A stretch of 60,000 nt of DNA from NCBI GenBank assembly GCA_950295325.1, contig OX485809.1:2234001-2294000 (forward strand), in the 5' to 3' direction. Positions 59,601-60,000 of the stretch are shown here, piece after piece. The notes beneath the pieces are model-generated. The model ran no database searches. It had not been told where the DNA came from and saw nothing but the letters and a program-made list of their open reading frames with translations. The first letter of the stretch is position 1. Each line of letters opens with the position of its first letter. The stretch is from Polytrichum commune (Eukaryota; Streptophyta; Polytrichopsida; Polytrichales; Polytrichaceae). A program made the translations under genes and the position numbers.

Positions 59601-60000
59601 TAGATGTAGAATTAGGATAGTGTGAATGCCCTCGTTCACCGCGGTCCCCCCCCCCCCCAATCAAATTGTACATAGAGATTTGTAAAAATAAAATTATTAT
59701 TTTTGGCGCCCATATATTTGCATCCGTGTCCCAATGTATGTTGTTCCCTTTGTATGTTTTTGTTGCCACCAATGGTCCAATTCTTCTTGTGTTTGCACAA
59801 AATTTCCGTTCTGCTTGAGATGGACATAGCATAACATAGTCCTCGTCCGCCTTCTCTCGCTCGTCGCCGCAGGGTTCGGAGCATAGCGTCGCAGCTCCCC
59901 ACCGATCCTCTCCGAGGAGTGTGGAGGACAGCGCGGTGGTCCCCCCGATTTTGCCCTCGCCACCTTCGCCTCCCAAGACCCGGTTCCTGGTACTAGACCT
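53691..60000 (+). CDS. Large multi-exon gene: ParB/DGQHR-like plus degenerate DNA methyltransferase-like regions (3' end outside window)
   Basis: The inferred exons are 53691-55016, 55321-56652, 56917-58401 and 59873 onward, all phase 0 with GT-AG borders. The start MAPKKRPGERW follows an acceptor directly. Residues 1-140 are unrecognised and 150-280 are a Ser/Thr/Pro-rich linker. Near 344-358, WLIDGQHSVEASKKI resembles the ParB/DGQHR core. Exon 2 ends with an arrangement like beta-class N4/N6 DNA methyltransferases: STLFYDPF (residue 729, a DPPY-like site lacking a proline), DIWLWIVEDRRAE (747), then DELRMEFYVRMMRTL and GDCIFNVFGGSKPIYAAM (869-886, like DPFxGSGT). Exon 3 continues MSGLSIYSYIEDGDL, then an acidic EEEEEEEEHEEAE tract, a coiled coil and Pro-rich sequence with FGSTDPN and FGSPDPN. 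TAA at 58198 would end the product at 1313 residues, but the frame stays open beyond it. Catalysis is doubtful; role unknown. GC content is well above the flanks. Confidence 0.7.
55017..55320 (+). repeat. Intron 1 with five tandem palindromes
   Basis: From donor GAG|GTGAGT to acceptor GGACGTGCAG. It contains five copies (near 55029, 55070, 55119, 55166 and 55209) in units of about 45-50 bp with the spacer TCCTGATGCAGCCTTG, then TTTATTTAG. The centre is AC in the first three; one copy has a changed arm (GACTGACC) and the last has AT. Confidence 0.92.
56653..56916 (+). repeat. Intron 2 with five tandem palindromes
   Basis: From donor ATG|GTAAGC to acceptor GATTGTGTAG. The five copies (near 56680, 56716, 56753, 56789 and 56826) are all the perfect palindrome TTTGGGTCGATCGACCCAAA, in units of about 36 bp with the spacer CTAGGCTCTTTGTTGG. 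Every copy has the AT centre, unlike intron 1. Confidence 0.93.
58030..58122 (+). repeat. Two palindromes inside coding exon 3
   Basis: Copies near 58030 (centre AC) and 58101 (CGCCCGAC variant) lie in the reading frame. They are translated FGSTDPN and FGSPDPN within a proline-rich tail, without disturbing the frame. Confidence 0.9.
58402..59872 (+). other. Intron 3, interrupted by a solo LTR
   Basis: Donor GAG|GTAATA and acceptor TCGTCGCCGCAG, preceded by a pyrimidine-rich tract. Exon 4 then opens GSEHSVAAPHRSSPRS and stays open to the window end. Removing the LTR and one target copy leaves about 0.5 kb, containing one palindrome near 59401 and a C-run at 59646-59658. Beyond these I see nothing in 59410-59872. 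Confidence 0.6.
58415..59387. mobile_element. Solo LTR, copy 2, with perfect target duplication
   Basis: It starts TGTCGCAACCCTTGCTAG and ends GGTGCGCGACA. The 5 bp on either side, 58410-58414 and 59388-59392, are both CTGAG. Its sequence follows copy 1 (17498-18437) along its length. No internal retroelement sequence is present. The exact target duplication shows a clean insertion followed by LTR-LTR recombination, younger than the host intron. Confidence 0.95.

Overview
The window reads as nuclear DNA of a green plant, most likely a seedless streptophyte (bryophyte, lycophyte, fern or charophyte). This rests on a split bZIP transcription-factor gene with GT-AG introns, decayed phi-class glutathione S-transferase genes that keep the plant exon layout, short CCCTAAA telomere-type runs and dense plant-style repeats (MITE-like elements, solo LTRs, a pogo-like element). 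I cannot name the species. Gene density is low.

Layout. 1-27.6 kb has no intact gene; it is a mosaic of MITE-like inverted repeats, tandem repeats, dispersed families (called A, C, D, E, F, G and H here), one solo LTR and a pogo-like element. 27.6-32.3 kb holds the one conventional host gene, a five-exon bZIP factor with a probable leader intron. 33.4-41.0 kb holds two decayed phi-class GST copies on the minus strand, separated by tandem repeats and a long TA tract. 41.8-48.1 kb holds a cluster of short palindromes, two fragments of a transposase-like gene and one nearly complete copy on the minus strand. 48.3-60 kb is the most unusual part.

The unusual part. About 39 copies of a 20-bp near-perfect palindrome, TTTGGGTCGACCGACCCAAA and close variants, occur only between 48.3 and 59.5 kb. 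They form arrays in the leader of the transposase-like gene and in the leader intron and introns 1 and 2 of a second large gene (53.69 kb to the window end). One copy lies in intron 3 of that gene, and two lie in frame in its third coding exon, read as FGSTDPN and FGSPDPN. The motif has no stop codon in any of the six frames.

The second gene encodes, in order, an unrecognised N-terminal region, a segment with a WLIDGQH motif like ParB/DGQHR proteins, a region laid out like a degenerate beta-class DNA methyltransferase ending in FNVFGGSKP, and an acidic, coiled-coil, proline-rich tail. A ParB-like segment beside a DNA methylase-like domain recalls phage and bacterial modification genes. Its association with a private palindrome family is the best candidate for an undescribed system here. 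Intron 3 was later hit by an LTR element that left a solo LTR with a perfect 5-bp target duplication. An in-frame TAA in exon 3 raises the possibility that this copy is decaying.

All boundaries and motif assignments were made by eye; no alignment or database search was run.
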